From: Asparagopsis taxiformis
Lineage: Eukaryota > Rhodophyta > Florideophyceae > Bonnemaisoniales > Bonnemaisoniaceae
Assembly: GCA_030407315.1 (NCBI GenBank)
Contig: JALQPE010002496.1
Location: forward strand, 20,833 to 84,832
Reading direction: 5' to 3'
Length of the DNA: 64,000 bases
The translations under genes and the position numbers were made by a program. The notes beneath the pieces are model-generated. The model was not told the DNA's origin. It saw only the letters and a program-made list of their open reading frames with translations, and did not search any database. Shown piece by piece: positions 21,881-31,257 of this stretch. Every line of letters starts with the position of its first letter. Position 1 is the first letter of the stretch.

Positions 21881-22195
21881 GATGTCGCTCACCTGGTAAG
21901 CGTGAGGCACCTGTGTCAACCTATGTGACTGGCGGCCTTGCAGTACAACACTCAAAGGCAGGGAATCACAATCTTTTTAAAATTTTTTCTCTACCACGTA
22001 TCCGTCACAACTTATTACCTACACCGGTTACGGGTTTCAAGACCTTTCCAGTGCTGTGTACCCGTATACTCTGTTCCGTTCGATATCAACCAGTGTTCCT
22101 CACGAAAGAGTGCAAACGTCACGAGATACGTCGTCAAATTTGACTGTCTCGCCGAGCGGTCGCCATCCTGTACCGAATTTTCCACTCATTCCATT

Positions 22196-25100
22196 ATGAC
22201 GAATAAGCGCAGGCGCAACAGCAATCCGATCGTTGACGACGCAACCGTGCCAATTCTGCGCGAACCCGCTAGCCCTTGGGAGGATTCTAGTGACATGGGT
22301 ACACGTCGAAACGTAGGTCGCGCCGCCCGCGAAACTACTCTCGCTGGCAAAGACTTCCTCCGCCTCTTGCTGGATTTATTCGCCCACTCAAGTTTCGCAG
22401 ACTTGACGGACAAGCCGGGAGGTTTCACATACGCGGACCTTGGCGCTTGGGTTGCGCAGGGCACGGAAGAACAATTTGTGGCGCTGCAAGGTCGACTCAG
22501 CATGTCCTTCAGCGGTCGTTCGAAGAATGCTGGAGTCGAGGCGGATGTTGCCGAAATCGTCATGGCAGAGATGAACGTTGAGCGAGCCAAGCAGATTGTT
22601 CGTCTGGCATTACCCATTGCCGAGTTTTCAAGACAGGATGAGCGTATCGGGCAATGGGTTGAGCACTGCATCCTTTCTGGGATCGTGCCGCAGACCTTCC
22701 TTATTGGATGTAACATGCTTCCTTCGCCACTACAGGCGCCGCAGCGCGGGGAACCAAGCGCCTTCGTTCTTGCTCCACCGGAAACGTTCGAGGTATTGAT
22801 GTATTTCCAAGCGTTGTCTATCATCCGAAATCACAACAAGAACCTGCCGCGTCGCCGAATAGGAGATGCGGCCGAAGAGGGGAACGAAGCCGCACGCGTC
22901 CCAGCCCATCGGAAAAGCACTAATCGAGCTTGTTACGTGGTTCAAGTTTTATACCATGCTTGGACCGATGTGGCCTACGCCGCAAAGTTTTCCAGCTTCG
23001 AAGAGTTGATGGCGCCGTACATCATTTTCGACAGCAGTGAGCATTGGTTTGACGTGCTCGATGAAGGTCTATTCGCACCGATGGAGCAGAAGCTAGATCT
23101 CTACCACAACAAAGCTCCCCTATCTCATCCTGATGGATATGGTGGAAAAGTAGAGACAAGAACCAGTGCGCAGCACAGTGCATTTAGGGACCTTGTGAGG
23201 AAGTTCTTCGACCGGTTGCAGTTTCTTATCGTCAACCCGGACCTGTACACCTGGCCGGAGTCCGACCGCTGGGGGGCACTGGAAATATACTTCTCAAGCG
23301 GAAATCCGGACAAGCTGCCAGCGTATTTTGACACCCTCGACGAAGACGTTATGGCTGTCCTCCGCCCGGCACCACAAGCCGCGGACGCAGAAAAGGTCCC
23401 CAAGCCGGTTGATGACACTCCCACTCGTCGCAACACAGGAGGGAGAGGTTTGGTTCCGTCGACAAGACACACAACCAGGCTTCAACTTGGACCTGGGAGG
23501 ACCAGTCTTACTGCCCAAGGGCCGTCTCCCCCGTCACCGTCACCCCATGCGACAGAAGAGCAGGAAAGTGAAGGGCAGGCTCTCGCAAAGGACTTTCTTT
23601 CGAAAATGAGTCAGTATTGCCGGGTGTACGACGTCCCTTTCGAAGATTTGGTCAGTGCCGACGAGAGCCGAGAACACGTGCCCATCACGGGCAACGTTCA
23701 GCTCATTCTGACTGATCCGCCCTACAATGTTCGTCGTAAGAGGAACGATTCCAACTCTTCGTACGACAGGCTAACTGCAGAAGATATGCAGGCTAGCATC
23801 GAAGTGTTTGACGAGCTGTTGCGCCCCGGTGGCCACGGCATCGTGTTCTGCTCGGTTTTGCAGTTCTACGAATGGTTCCATTACTTGGAAACGTACAAAG
23901 GACCGCAGTCAGAAGGCCCAACCGATACTGCTGCCAGTGATGACGGGTCGGATGAAGAAGAGGTTACGTCCATGAATTCGGACTCCGAAGCATCGCAGCA
24001 CAGTGGCGAAGAAAGTGCGGATGAGGAGGAGGACGAGGAGGAGGAGGACGTCGTTCGGAATTCAGTTTTCTTCGTTGACGAGGTACCTCTGTTGTTTGTC
24101 CGACTACCTGGGCACCTCTATCAAATGCCGGGGCGGAAGAGGTACCAACGCATGAACATGGCAGAGGTCGCTATCCACTTCTGGAAGCGAGGTGTTCCGT
24201 TCAAGACCGGAAGCGAGATGGTGGCCTATAGGAACCACGGATACATGGACGGCACGTACCCGGCGTGGTGCAACGTCACCATCAATATGCCCGCCATCGA
24301 TTCGAATGAGATGGTGTGGCGAACAAGGAGCACAACCGGTGCTACGGTCAGAGTTCGTGCAGAGCAGAAGAGCGTCGCTCTCATGATGGAGTTGATCAGC
24401 CAGCATTCACAGCCTGGTGATATTGTTGTCGATCCATTCTCTGGCACTTTCGCAACGGGAAAAGCAGCTATGAGCTTGCCTGAGCACCGTGTTTTCGTCG
24501 GCAGTGACATGGACAAATTGTGTGTGGTACGATCGCTTCCAAAGCTGTGTGCAGTCATGTCACGTGTAATTCTTTCAAACAACACTGACATGAGGGTCAC
24601 GACAGAAGCGAAACAGAGTGCTGAGAAGTTCTTGGCGTCCCCCTCTGTCACGATGCGTACGCAGAGGGAACGCAGGATCATCGAACCCCCACCTGGCCTT
24701 CCCCTGTACCAGAGGTTCCCGAAATATATTCGGCAGTACCTCTGGCAGCTGTGCCCAGAGTCGATTGCGTCGCGCGAGCACATGGAGAAACCGGTACATT
24801 ATTGGCCACCTTCCCTGCGCCGCTGGTTGCAAACTGAAAACCCTCGCGTGATGCGGGCACACGATTGTGTTGCGAAAAAATTGAGCGTTCGACCATCGCT
24901 GATTAAGCATCCAAATGCAGGAAGAGGGCTCTTCGCTGAACAGACATTTAATGTTGGTGACGAAGTATGTGCATACTACGGAACTGTTGTGTACTCTGAT
25001 ATGAGCAAGGAGTCGATGAGGTTCGCGTACGGAGAGGGTCACATGGCGATAACGAAGGAAACATTCTTGATGTATGCTATCAAGCTGTATGCAACAGCGG

Positions 25101-25393
25101 AGGACGACGAAAACATCGAGCATCCAATTTGGATTGTTCCGGCTCCGTTCTGTTCGGCGCAGTTCATCAACGACCCGCGGTATTTGCGAGGTGAGGACAC
25201 TCCGGCGGAAGACACCAGGCGGATGGCCAACGTCGAGTTTGTCGAGAACTACAGCAGCGGTTCGACGGGGAAGAAGCTCAAGGCGAAGGACCTAGAAAAT
25301 CCGAAGATCATTGTAGTACGTGCAATCCGCGATATCCGTCCGGGGCAGGAGCTCTACGTTCATTATGGGACAGCGTTTAGAGCATGGAATTAG
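22196..25393 (+). CDS. DNA methyltransferase (beta-class, DPPY) fused to a SET domain
   Basis: 1065 residues from ATG 22196; upstream codons of the same frame lie in probable leader. Residues 1-420 are helical and unrecognised. The methyltransferase shows motif IV LTDPPYN (D507), an inserted acidic stretch, a target-recognition-like segment (GSEMVAYRNHGYMDGTYP), then the AdoMet motif VVDPFSGTFATGK (D746). The order IV before I is the permuted beta class, giving N6-adenine or N4-cytosine methylation. Residues ~895-1063 read as a SET domain: NAGRGLFAEQTFNVGDEV, AYYG, QFINDPRY, NVEFVEN and IRPGQELYVHYG. SET proteins methylate protein lysines, classically histones. One protein would thus carry DNA and histone writers. 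Inverted repeats bracket the gene, so it is probably transposon cargo. AATAAA at 25425-25430. Confidence 0.85.
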   Translation: MTNKRRRNSNPIVDDATVPILREPASPWEDSSDMGTRRNVGRAARETTLAGKDFLRLLLDLFAHSSFADLTDKPGGFTYADLGAWVAQGTEEQFVALQGRLSMSFSGRSKNAGVEADVAEIVMAEMNVERAKQIVRLALPIAEFSRQDERIGQWVEHCILSGIVPQTFLIGCNMLPSPLQAPQRGEPSAFVLAPPETFEVLMYFQALSIIRNHNKNLPRRRIGDAAEEGNEAARVPAHRKSTNRACYVVQVLYHAWTDVAYAAKFSSFEELMAPYIIFDSSEHWFDVLDEGLFAPMEQKLDLYHNKAPLSHPDGYGGKVETRTSAQHSAFRDLVRKFFDRLQFLIVNPDLYTWPESDRWGALEIYFSSGNPDKLPAYFDTLDEDVMAVLRPAPQAADAEKVPKPVDDTPTRRNTGGRGLVPSTRHTTRLQLGPGRTSLTAQGPSPPSPSPHATEEQESEGQALAKDFLSKMSQYCRVYDVPFEDLVSADESREHVPITGNVQLILTDPPYNVRRKRNDSNSSYDRLTAEDMQASIEVFDELLRPGGHGIVFCSVLQFYEWFHYLETYKGPQSEGPTDTAASDDGSDEEEVTSMNSDSEASQHSGEESADEEEDEEEEDVVRNSVFFVDEVPLLFVRLPGHLYQMPGRKRYQRMNMAEVAIHFWKRGVPFKTGSEMVAYRNHGYMDGTYPAWCNVTINMPAIDSNEMVWRTRSTTGATVRVRAEQKSVALMMELISQHSQPGDIVVDPFSGTFATGKAAMSLPEHRVFVGSDMDKLCVVRSLPKLCAVMSRVILSNNTDMRVTTEAKQSAEKFLASPSVTMRTQRERRIIEPPPGLPLYQRFPKYIRQYLWQLCPESIASREHMEKPVHYWPPSLRRWLQTENPRVMRAHDCVAKKLSVRPSLIKHPNAGRGLFAEQTFNVGDEVCAYYGTVVYSDMSKESMRFAYGEGHMAITKETFLMYAIKLYATAEDDENIEHPIWIVPAPFCSAQFINDPRYLRGEDTPAEDTRRMANVEFVENYSSGSTGKKLKAKDLENPKIIVVRAIRDIRPGQELYVHYGTAFRAWN

Positions 25394-25617
25394 GGTCACG
25401 AAAGATGTTTTCATTTCGACTACAAATAAAGCTACGTTCCAGAGTTGAAGTATATCATATAATGCAGAATGTCCAGCCACCATTAGTCCAGGGTGAAACC
25501 TATTCGGCAGTACTCGCCTGTCAAAAACCAATCGTTCACACTCTAGGTGCACTTCGTCCGAGCAGTGAACCTGACTGCTTGGTTGCTGTTATGCGTGCAG
25601 ATGCAAAATACAAGACC

Positions 25618-26712
25618 AAGTTGAAATGGACGCCCGGTGGATGTCCAGCTCAGTTGCATTGCTGTCCAGCCCAGAAATTCTACAATTCAGGGCAGAAAAA
25701 ATATTGCAAAAAACATCGATTTCAGCGGGTCGATTGTGCCGTACGGCACACCCCCATCTCAAAAACATGTTCACATGTGCATGTTTTTGAGAATAGCCCA
25801 AATTTTAATTCAAATCAGGGTGTCTAATTTGGCCACAACGGCCCCAGGAACCGACCGCCGCCCCGAGTGGGGTTGTCACTGGCTTCTGTAAGCACTAACT
25901 GTAAGGCTAAATGGCGTCTGACAAAGGGTCAATTTCAGGCTCAATACGCCAGGGACAGGTCTTGGTCCTTGTTCCATCATGGTCCCACCCCACTCTCTCA
26001 CGACCAACCTGAAATGCACGTCCGGTGGATGTCCAGCTCGATTGCACTGCTGGCCAGCCCGGAAATTCTAAAATTTCGGGCACAAAAAAATTGTAAAAAA
26101 TCAACGATTTCAGCGGGTCGTTTGTGCCGTACGGCACACCCCCATTTCAAAAACATGTTCACATGTGCATGTTTTTGAGAATAGCCCAAATTTTAATTCA
26201 AATCAGGGTGTCTAATTTGGCCACAACGGCCCCAGGAACCGGCCGCCGCCCCGAGCGGGGTCATCACTGGCTTCTGTAAGCACTAACTGTGAGGCTAAAT
26301 GGCGCCGGAAGATGGGCCGATTGCAGGCTTCAAGCCTAAGTTATGCTAGGGAGAAATCTTCTTCCGTGTTTCATCATGGTCCCGCCTTACTCCCTCAACA
26401 GAAACACTACTCACCCATCACGTTACTCATATTCCGTGCACTTTATATTAGTAGTGAACCCGCCTGCTTAGTTGCTGCAATGCGTGGATGTAGGCAGCAC
26501 ACGACCAACCTGAAATGGACGTCCGGTGGATGTCCATCTCAGATGCACTGCTGGCCAGCCCAGAAATTCTAAAATTTCGGGCACAAAAAATCTTGCAAAA
26601 ATCAACGATTTGGGCGGGTCGATTGTGCCGTACGGCACACCCCCATCTCAAAAACATGTTCACATGTGCATGTTTTTGAGAATAGCCCAAATTTTAACTC
26701 AAATCAGGGTGT
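25618..26712 (-). repeat. ~390-bp dispersed repeat, three units in minus orientation
   Basis: Three head-to-tail copies are inverted relative to 20034-21880, with the palindrome at 25735-25750, 26123-26138 and 26624-26639. The middle unit (25822-26211) is complete. The third is interrupted by unrelated sequence (~26340-26490). The array ends with CAAATCAGGGTGT at 26712. It separates the methyltransferase-SET and ParB-like/dioxygenase genes. Confidence 0.9.
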
Positions 26713-27056
26713 TCCCCGGATAAAGGGGTGCTCGCAGCCGCCCCAAAAGCCGCCTAGCTTGACAGCTGTAATTTTAACACATTACACATCAAGGACACTG
26801 CCTGCTTCACGCCACCTCGTCAGGTTTCGAGAGCCCGACTCGGGCCCGTTCTGAACGGACACTCACATCTCGATTGCCTGTCTTGCATTCCAGCGGTCAC
26901 GATAGGTGTGTACCTAACAAAATTTCGGTTGTATTGTGTTATTATTTCCAGCGATTGGCGTTCACGACCATTCTTCAACTTAACGTGAAACATACCATCC
27001 ACATCACTCGAATACGTCAACGTCAACCATCTCTTTTCCTTTCCAACTCAACAACC
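26713..27056 (+). other. Leader region of the ParB-like/dioxygenase gene
   Basis: The downstream frame stays open back to 26874. I prefer the ATG at 27057 because it has a strong context (ACAACCATGG) and begins the first acidic, protein-like segment. No TATA box seen. Confidence 0.4.
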
Positions 27057-30000
27057 ATGGCGGATACGCATTTCAGCAGTTTGTTTTCAACGGTTTGCGG
27101 CGATCAAGTGAGCGCGTCAGCGGAGTCGCGCGGACTCAAGCGCGGCGTCGATGTCGACTTGTTTGCGGACGTGGACGGTGCGGCTGTGCATATTGGGACG
27201 GCTTCGGTGAGCACTGCTGGTGGCGATGTTGGCCTTCCGCGCACGCTGCACAACCACAAGCTGCCGGAAACCGACGAGGCCGACTATATCGTCGTGCGCA
27301 ACATTGCGACTAAGGACAAGTTCAAGGACCTCCCGTTCCCGTACATGTTTGATGGCGCCGAGGGACCGCCGGAGACGATGGGTGGAGCATACGCCGCGGC
27401 GTTTTACCCTTGGGATACTCGGATGATGCGCCCCGCTGCGGAGGATGGCTCTAGCGACATTCGTACCCCTGCTGCAGCGTCAAACTTCAACGCAGCGACG
27501 AACCAGGCCAGCTCGGGACGGATGCCCAGTACCGGTCCAGCAGGCGAAATCACTGGTTCGGGGGGTACGAAGCATCCAGCACGCTCCGTCCCGGTTTCGG
27601 GAGGCACGAAGCGCCCTGCTCGCTCTGCCAGAGCCTCCAGTGGAGGCACGAAGCACCCTGCTCGCTCCAACGTCACCGAAGCTACTACGCAGGACGTAAC
27701 CGAGGTGGACGACGAACCGGAGGTGGCGGAAAGCATTCGTGAGCAGCAGGGGACGCAAATTATGGTGCCCAAGTTTGTGACGTCGGATTACGTCGGAGAA
27801 GGAGCGACTGTGTTGGTGAGGCAGCTAGTGGAACCGGCCGTGACCCTTCGCGATGTCAAAGAAGACCACGTGGAGGACCTGCGCAACAATATGTTGGCGG
27901 TGGGGTATGTGAGCTCTTCGCGTATCACTGTGACGGTGCTGAGGTCGCAGAACACGCATTTGTCCGCCGACACGCGTCTGTTCCAGAATGGCAAATTCCA
28001 TGCCAATGCGAACGTGACCGTGATCGACGGACTGCATCGTCTCAATGCTATGCATAGCATTGCGGATGACTTCACGCGCCTCACCCGTATGCACAGAACC
28101 AAGCTGCCACAGGAGGCAAACCGCTTGCGCTGGGTTACTCAGCCTCTGGATGTGTACTACCTTCGCCGCAAGGACGACAGTGATCTCCAGCCTCATGAGA
28201 TCATCCACAAGAGTGCAGAGTCGAACCATACGACTGGGACGCAACTGACGGAGCGCTCCCTGGTTCGAATCTTGTCGTCCATCCAGCAGTTCATCCGTAC
28301 GATTGCTGTTGCAAACAACGTGGAAAACGCTGGCGACTTGCGTGAGTCTGATGTCATCCGAACATTGTTCGAGGCGCAGTTCATGGGGATGATGAATTCG
28401 ACGAACACGGCTCGGCGGTGGACGCGTTTGGCTATAGCAACGCTGAAGCATCCTGTTCTCGACGACGTGTTGCGTGAGCTGAACAATTCCGAGCGCCGCA
28501 ACGAGATTGGGATAACGCACCTGGACCACAAGATAGTGCGCGAGTTGCTGGAAGAAAACTTTGTCTTCGTCTTGCGTGGTCTTTCGGAGTACTTGAACCC
28601 TGCTCATGGCGGACGTCCGGATGGACGCTTTGACGTGAACGACTTTTATACATACGTCCGTCGCGTGACTGCAATAGCAAATTCTCTGTACGCTGCGTTT
28701 GGGCGCCCAAAGAGTATTATGCGCAAGTCATTTCTGAGCACAGAGATGGCAATTGGGTCGGTTAAGCAGCCGAAGGAGTTGCAATGGCATCTCACCAATG
28801 CCATTGCAATGTATAGAGGGGACGACCGGAGCAGTGAGGTTCGAATGCGACGGAGAACCACGCGTTTACAGGATTTGGAAACGAACTTGAAAGAGTTTTT
28901 CAATCCGACATTGAAGAAGAAGACTAAGGCTCGACGCAAACGCCGCCCTTCTGCTGCCAATGTGAGACTCACTCACAAGAAGCAGCGGAATGTCGAACAT
29001 GAGCCTGCTTCGCATGGCATCCGCCGCCGTTCACAGCGACTTCGCTCGACGGGGAGCACACGCCTCGAGGAAGAAGAGCCGGTTGTGGTACAACAATCCG
29101 CCGGGGAAGAAGAGCAGGCCGTTGTTGATAAACCCACCGATCAACAACAAGCCACTGCTTCCGGTGATGAGGTTGACGAAGACTCCGCCCGTTCCCCCGA
29201 TTCTGCCGTTGAGATTGTCCCCCAAGATAACCAACGTGCTGGTGCGACTCCCTCCAACCAAGAATCTGTCCATACCGCTTCGGACGAGGAAGACAAACAG
29301 GGTGCAGACGAGGGCCAAGTCGAAAGCAAGGGGGTCCGCGAAGTGACAATTACATTCACTGTTCCGGAAGGAGTGGAAGTCGATGAAGACGGTTACATCG
29401 TTCGTGACTCTCCTTCTGAAGACGACCTCCTCTTCGACGACCGTATGCCGTCTCTTCCTGACGATTTCGAAGACCGAGCCGAAGGGCATCATCTGGCGCA
29501 GCGTCCCGCGGATGTCATCGCATCGGTGAGGGTTGGCTGTCTGCCCCCGATTGAGCTCAGGTTGTTATTGGAGAGTGTGGAAATCGATGAGGAGGGCAGA
29601 GAGGTGAGGTATTTGAAGCAAGTGGCGATGGACCCTGTGTTTGAGGGGCTGCATATTCCGGAAGAACATCGGGCTCGTGTGCTATTCGAAATCGATCACG
29701 TCTATCCGATGTTCTTCGCAGCGTGGAAGATGGCTGCCAAGGCGATGTGTGAGCCTACATCGACGTTTCTACCCTCGAGGCTGGACTTCGCCCAGGTTGC
29801 GCGAATGTCTACAAGCTGGAAGGATTCGTATGAGGCCGGCACTGGTATGGCGTACTTCCACAATTGCCGAACGGAAATCAACGAGCGAGGGTATACGGTG
29901 ATGCACAATTTCGCGGATGTAAGCTACCTCGATGCGTCGGACAAGTTCCCATTTGACTTGGGTCTCATGGAAGAAATTCCTAACCAGGAATTGTTTCGGT

Positions 30001-30989
30001 ACTTCTTGGGAACGTGGGAGGGGGAGCAGGTGCACAAGGACCCTGGGAACCGGCAGCTGTGGAGTCCCATTGTCAATACAGGGGACGATGAAACAGATGA
30101 GAAGAACCGGAATGAGGGGAGGGCTCGCTTCACGTCTACACGCCACTGCCTGGTTGACTATGCCGAGAACGACGAGACGCATATCGACCGGTTCAAGTTT
30201 GTGACGCGGCGAGCCCTACTGGATGTGTGGTTGGGAATCCTTGTCCGGCTGATAGGGCTGGAGGAGTGCGGTTTACCGGGAGAAAAACTTGTCATGCCGG
30301 CATCTGGGGGACGGTTTTTGATAACGGGAAAGGGGTGTCCTCGGCAGGTCCCACACAATGATTTCCCTGTTCCTCCTCGCGACCGCAAAGATCAACTTCC
30401 GGGTTACTTTGTTATTGCCAACGGAGATGACCCATTCCCTATCTGGGTGTGTCCAGGGTCCCACAAGTACGTCTTTTCCAAAGCGCTGGAATTAGATATG
30501 TACGCCAAGACGATGAAGCTGAAGAAGGTAATCGTTCCGCCACGTTCAGTCTTCATCGGTCACGGCCATGTACAACATGCCGGGGCAGGGCATGTCGACA
30601 GAGTTGTGTCACACACGACAACGAGGTATCACACGTATTTCAGGAATGCGTCGTATCCGATTCCCGACAATGTTTCGTTTGGTTTCATCAGGCGGTTGGG
30701 ATTCGAAGAAGAAGTCATCGCCAATGCTCCGCGCCGGTCTGCAAGGCAAAGTCAACCGGCACCTGTCAATGTTCGCCACAAGACAGTTGTTCCCATCCCG
30801 GTCAAGAAAGATGGTAGGCCGAAGACAGGGCAGCTCCGAATGATGCGGATGAAGACGACAGAACCTCGCAAGGATGTAATGCACACACCGAGTGTGGCCC
30901 CGGTAGTGCCTCTTCTGCCGGGACAACCTGGATATCTAGTTCACTATCATAGTGAGGACGAAGAGGAAGAACAGTTTTCCGACGGCTAG
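27057..30989 (+). CDS. ParB/Srx-like domain protein fused to a 2-oxoglutarate/Fe(II) dioxygenase-like domain
   Basis: 1310 residues. Residues ~235-440 contain the ParB/Srx fold signature VIDGLHR (D324-R328) preceded by VKEDHVEDLRNNM. Before it lie three short repeats (GGTKHPARS type, residues ~165-205). Residues ~620-790 are a basic then acidic disordered linker (KKKTKARRKRRPS; many E/D). The C-terminal ~400 residues end in a double-stranded beta-helix pattern: VPHNDF (H1100, D1102), FPIWVCPGSHKY, then GHGHVQHAG (H1169-H1174) and TTRYHTYF with a candidate 2OG-binding Arg. HxD...H is the iron site of PhyH/TET-JBP-like dioxygenases, which oxidise methyl groups among other substrates. A role as eraser of the neighbour's DNA or protein methylation is my inference. 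Frame intact; GC-rich like the methyltransferase-SET gene. Confidence 0.72.
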   Translation: MADTHFSSLFSTVCGDQVSASAESRGLKRGVDVDLFADVDGAAVHIGTASVSTAGGDVGLPRTLHNHKLPETDEADYIVVRNIATKDKFKDLPFPYMFDGAEGPPETMGGAYAAAFYPWDTRMMRPAAEDGSSDIRTPAAASNFNAATNQASSGRMPSTGPAGEITGSGGTKHPARSVPVSGGTKRPARSARASSGGTKHPARSNVTEATTQDVTEVDDEPEVAESIREQQGTQIMVPKFVTSDYVGEGATVLVRQLVEPAVTLRDVKEDHVEDLRNNMLAVGYVSSSRITVTVLRSQNTHLSADTRLFQNGKFHANANVTVIDGLHRLNAMHSIADDFTRLTRMHRTKLPQEANRLRWVTQPLDVYYLRRKDDSDLQPHEIIHKSAESNHTTGTQLTERSLVRILSSIQQFIRTIAVANNVENAGDLRESDVIRTLFEAQFMGMMNSTNTARRWTRLAIATLKHPVLDDVLRELNNSERRNEIGITHLDHKIVRELLEENFVFVLRGLSEYLNPAHGGRPDGRFDVNDFYTYVRRVTAIANSLYAAFGRPKSIMRKSFLSTEMAIGSVKQPKELQWHLTNAIAMYRGDDRSSEVRMRRRTTRLQDLETNLKEFFNPTLKKKTKARRKRRPSAANVRLTHKKQRNVEHEPASHGIRRRSQRLRSTGSTRLEEEEPVVVQQSAGEEEQAVVDKPTDQQQATASGDEVDEDSARSPDSAVEIVPQDNQRAGATPSNQESVHTASDEEDKQGADEGQVESKGVREVTITFTVPEGVEVDEDGYIVRDSPSEDDLLFDDRMPSLPDDFEDRAEGHHLAQRPADVIASVRVGCLPPIELRLLLESVEIDEEGREVRYLKQVAMDPVFEGLHIPEEHRARVLFEIDHVYPMFFAAWKMAAKAMCEPTSTFLPSRLDFAQVARMSTSWKDSYEAGTGMAYFHNCRTEINERGYTVMHNFADVSYLDASDKFPFDLGLMEEIPNQELFRYFLGTWEGEQVHKDPGNRQLWSPIVNTGDDETDEKNRNEGRARFTSTRHCLVDYAENDETHIDRFKFVTRRALLDVWLGILVRLIGLEECGLPGEKLVMPASGGRFLITGKGCPRQVPHNDFPVPPRDRKDQLPGYFVIANGDDPFPIWVCPGSHKYVFSKALELDMYAKTMKLKKVIVPPRSVFIGHGHVQHAGAGHVDRVVSHTTTRYHTYFRNASYPIPDNVSFGFIRRLGFEEEVIANAPRRSARQSQPAPVNVRHKTVVPIPVKKDGRPKTGQLRMMRMKTTEPRKDVMHTPSVAPVVPLLPGQPGYLVHYHSEDEEEEQFSDG

Positions 30990-31257
30990 ATATCTTAACA
31001 ACAACTACTTTAGCAAACAATTATCGAGAATATAATCATCTCCTTTATCACTTTCAATCTATGAACCTACTATAATGCACTTCCGTTCCATGCTTTCAAA
31101 CTAGATTGTCCATTCCCTAGTGGGTTGGAGCATGATTCCAGGACGATTCCCTCACATCTCTAGACTCGATGGTCTATGCTAGAAATAGCAGAACAATTGG
31201 GTTTATACGTGCTTCATCGCCAACTTGCTTCTGGTAATGGCTGGACGTGCACGATAC
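30990..31257. other. 3' flank of the ParB-like/dioxygenase gene
   Basis: AT-rich, no gene. Ends where the next dispersed repeat begins. Confidence 0.4.
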
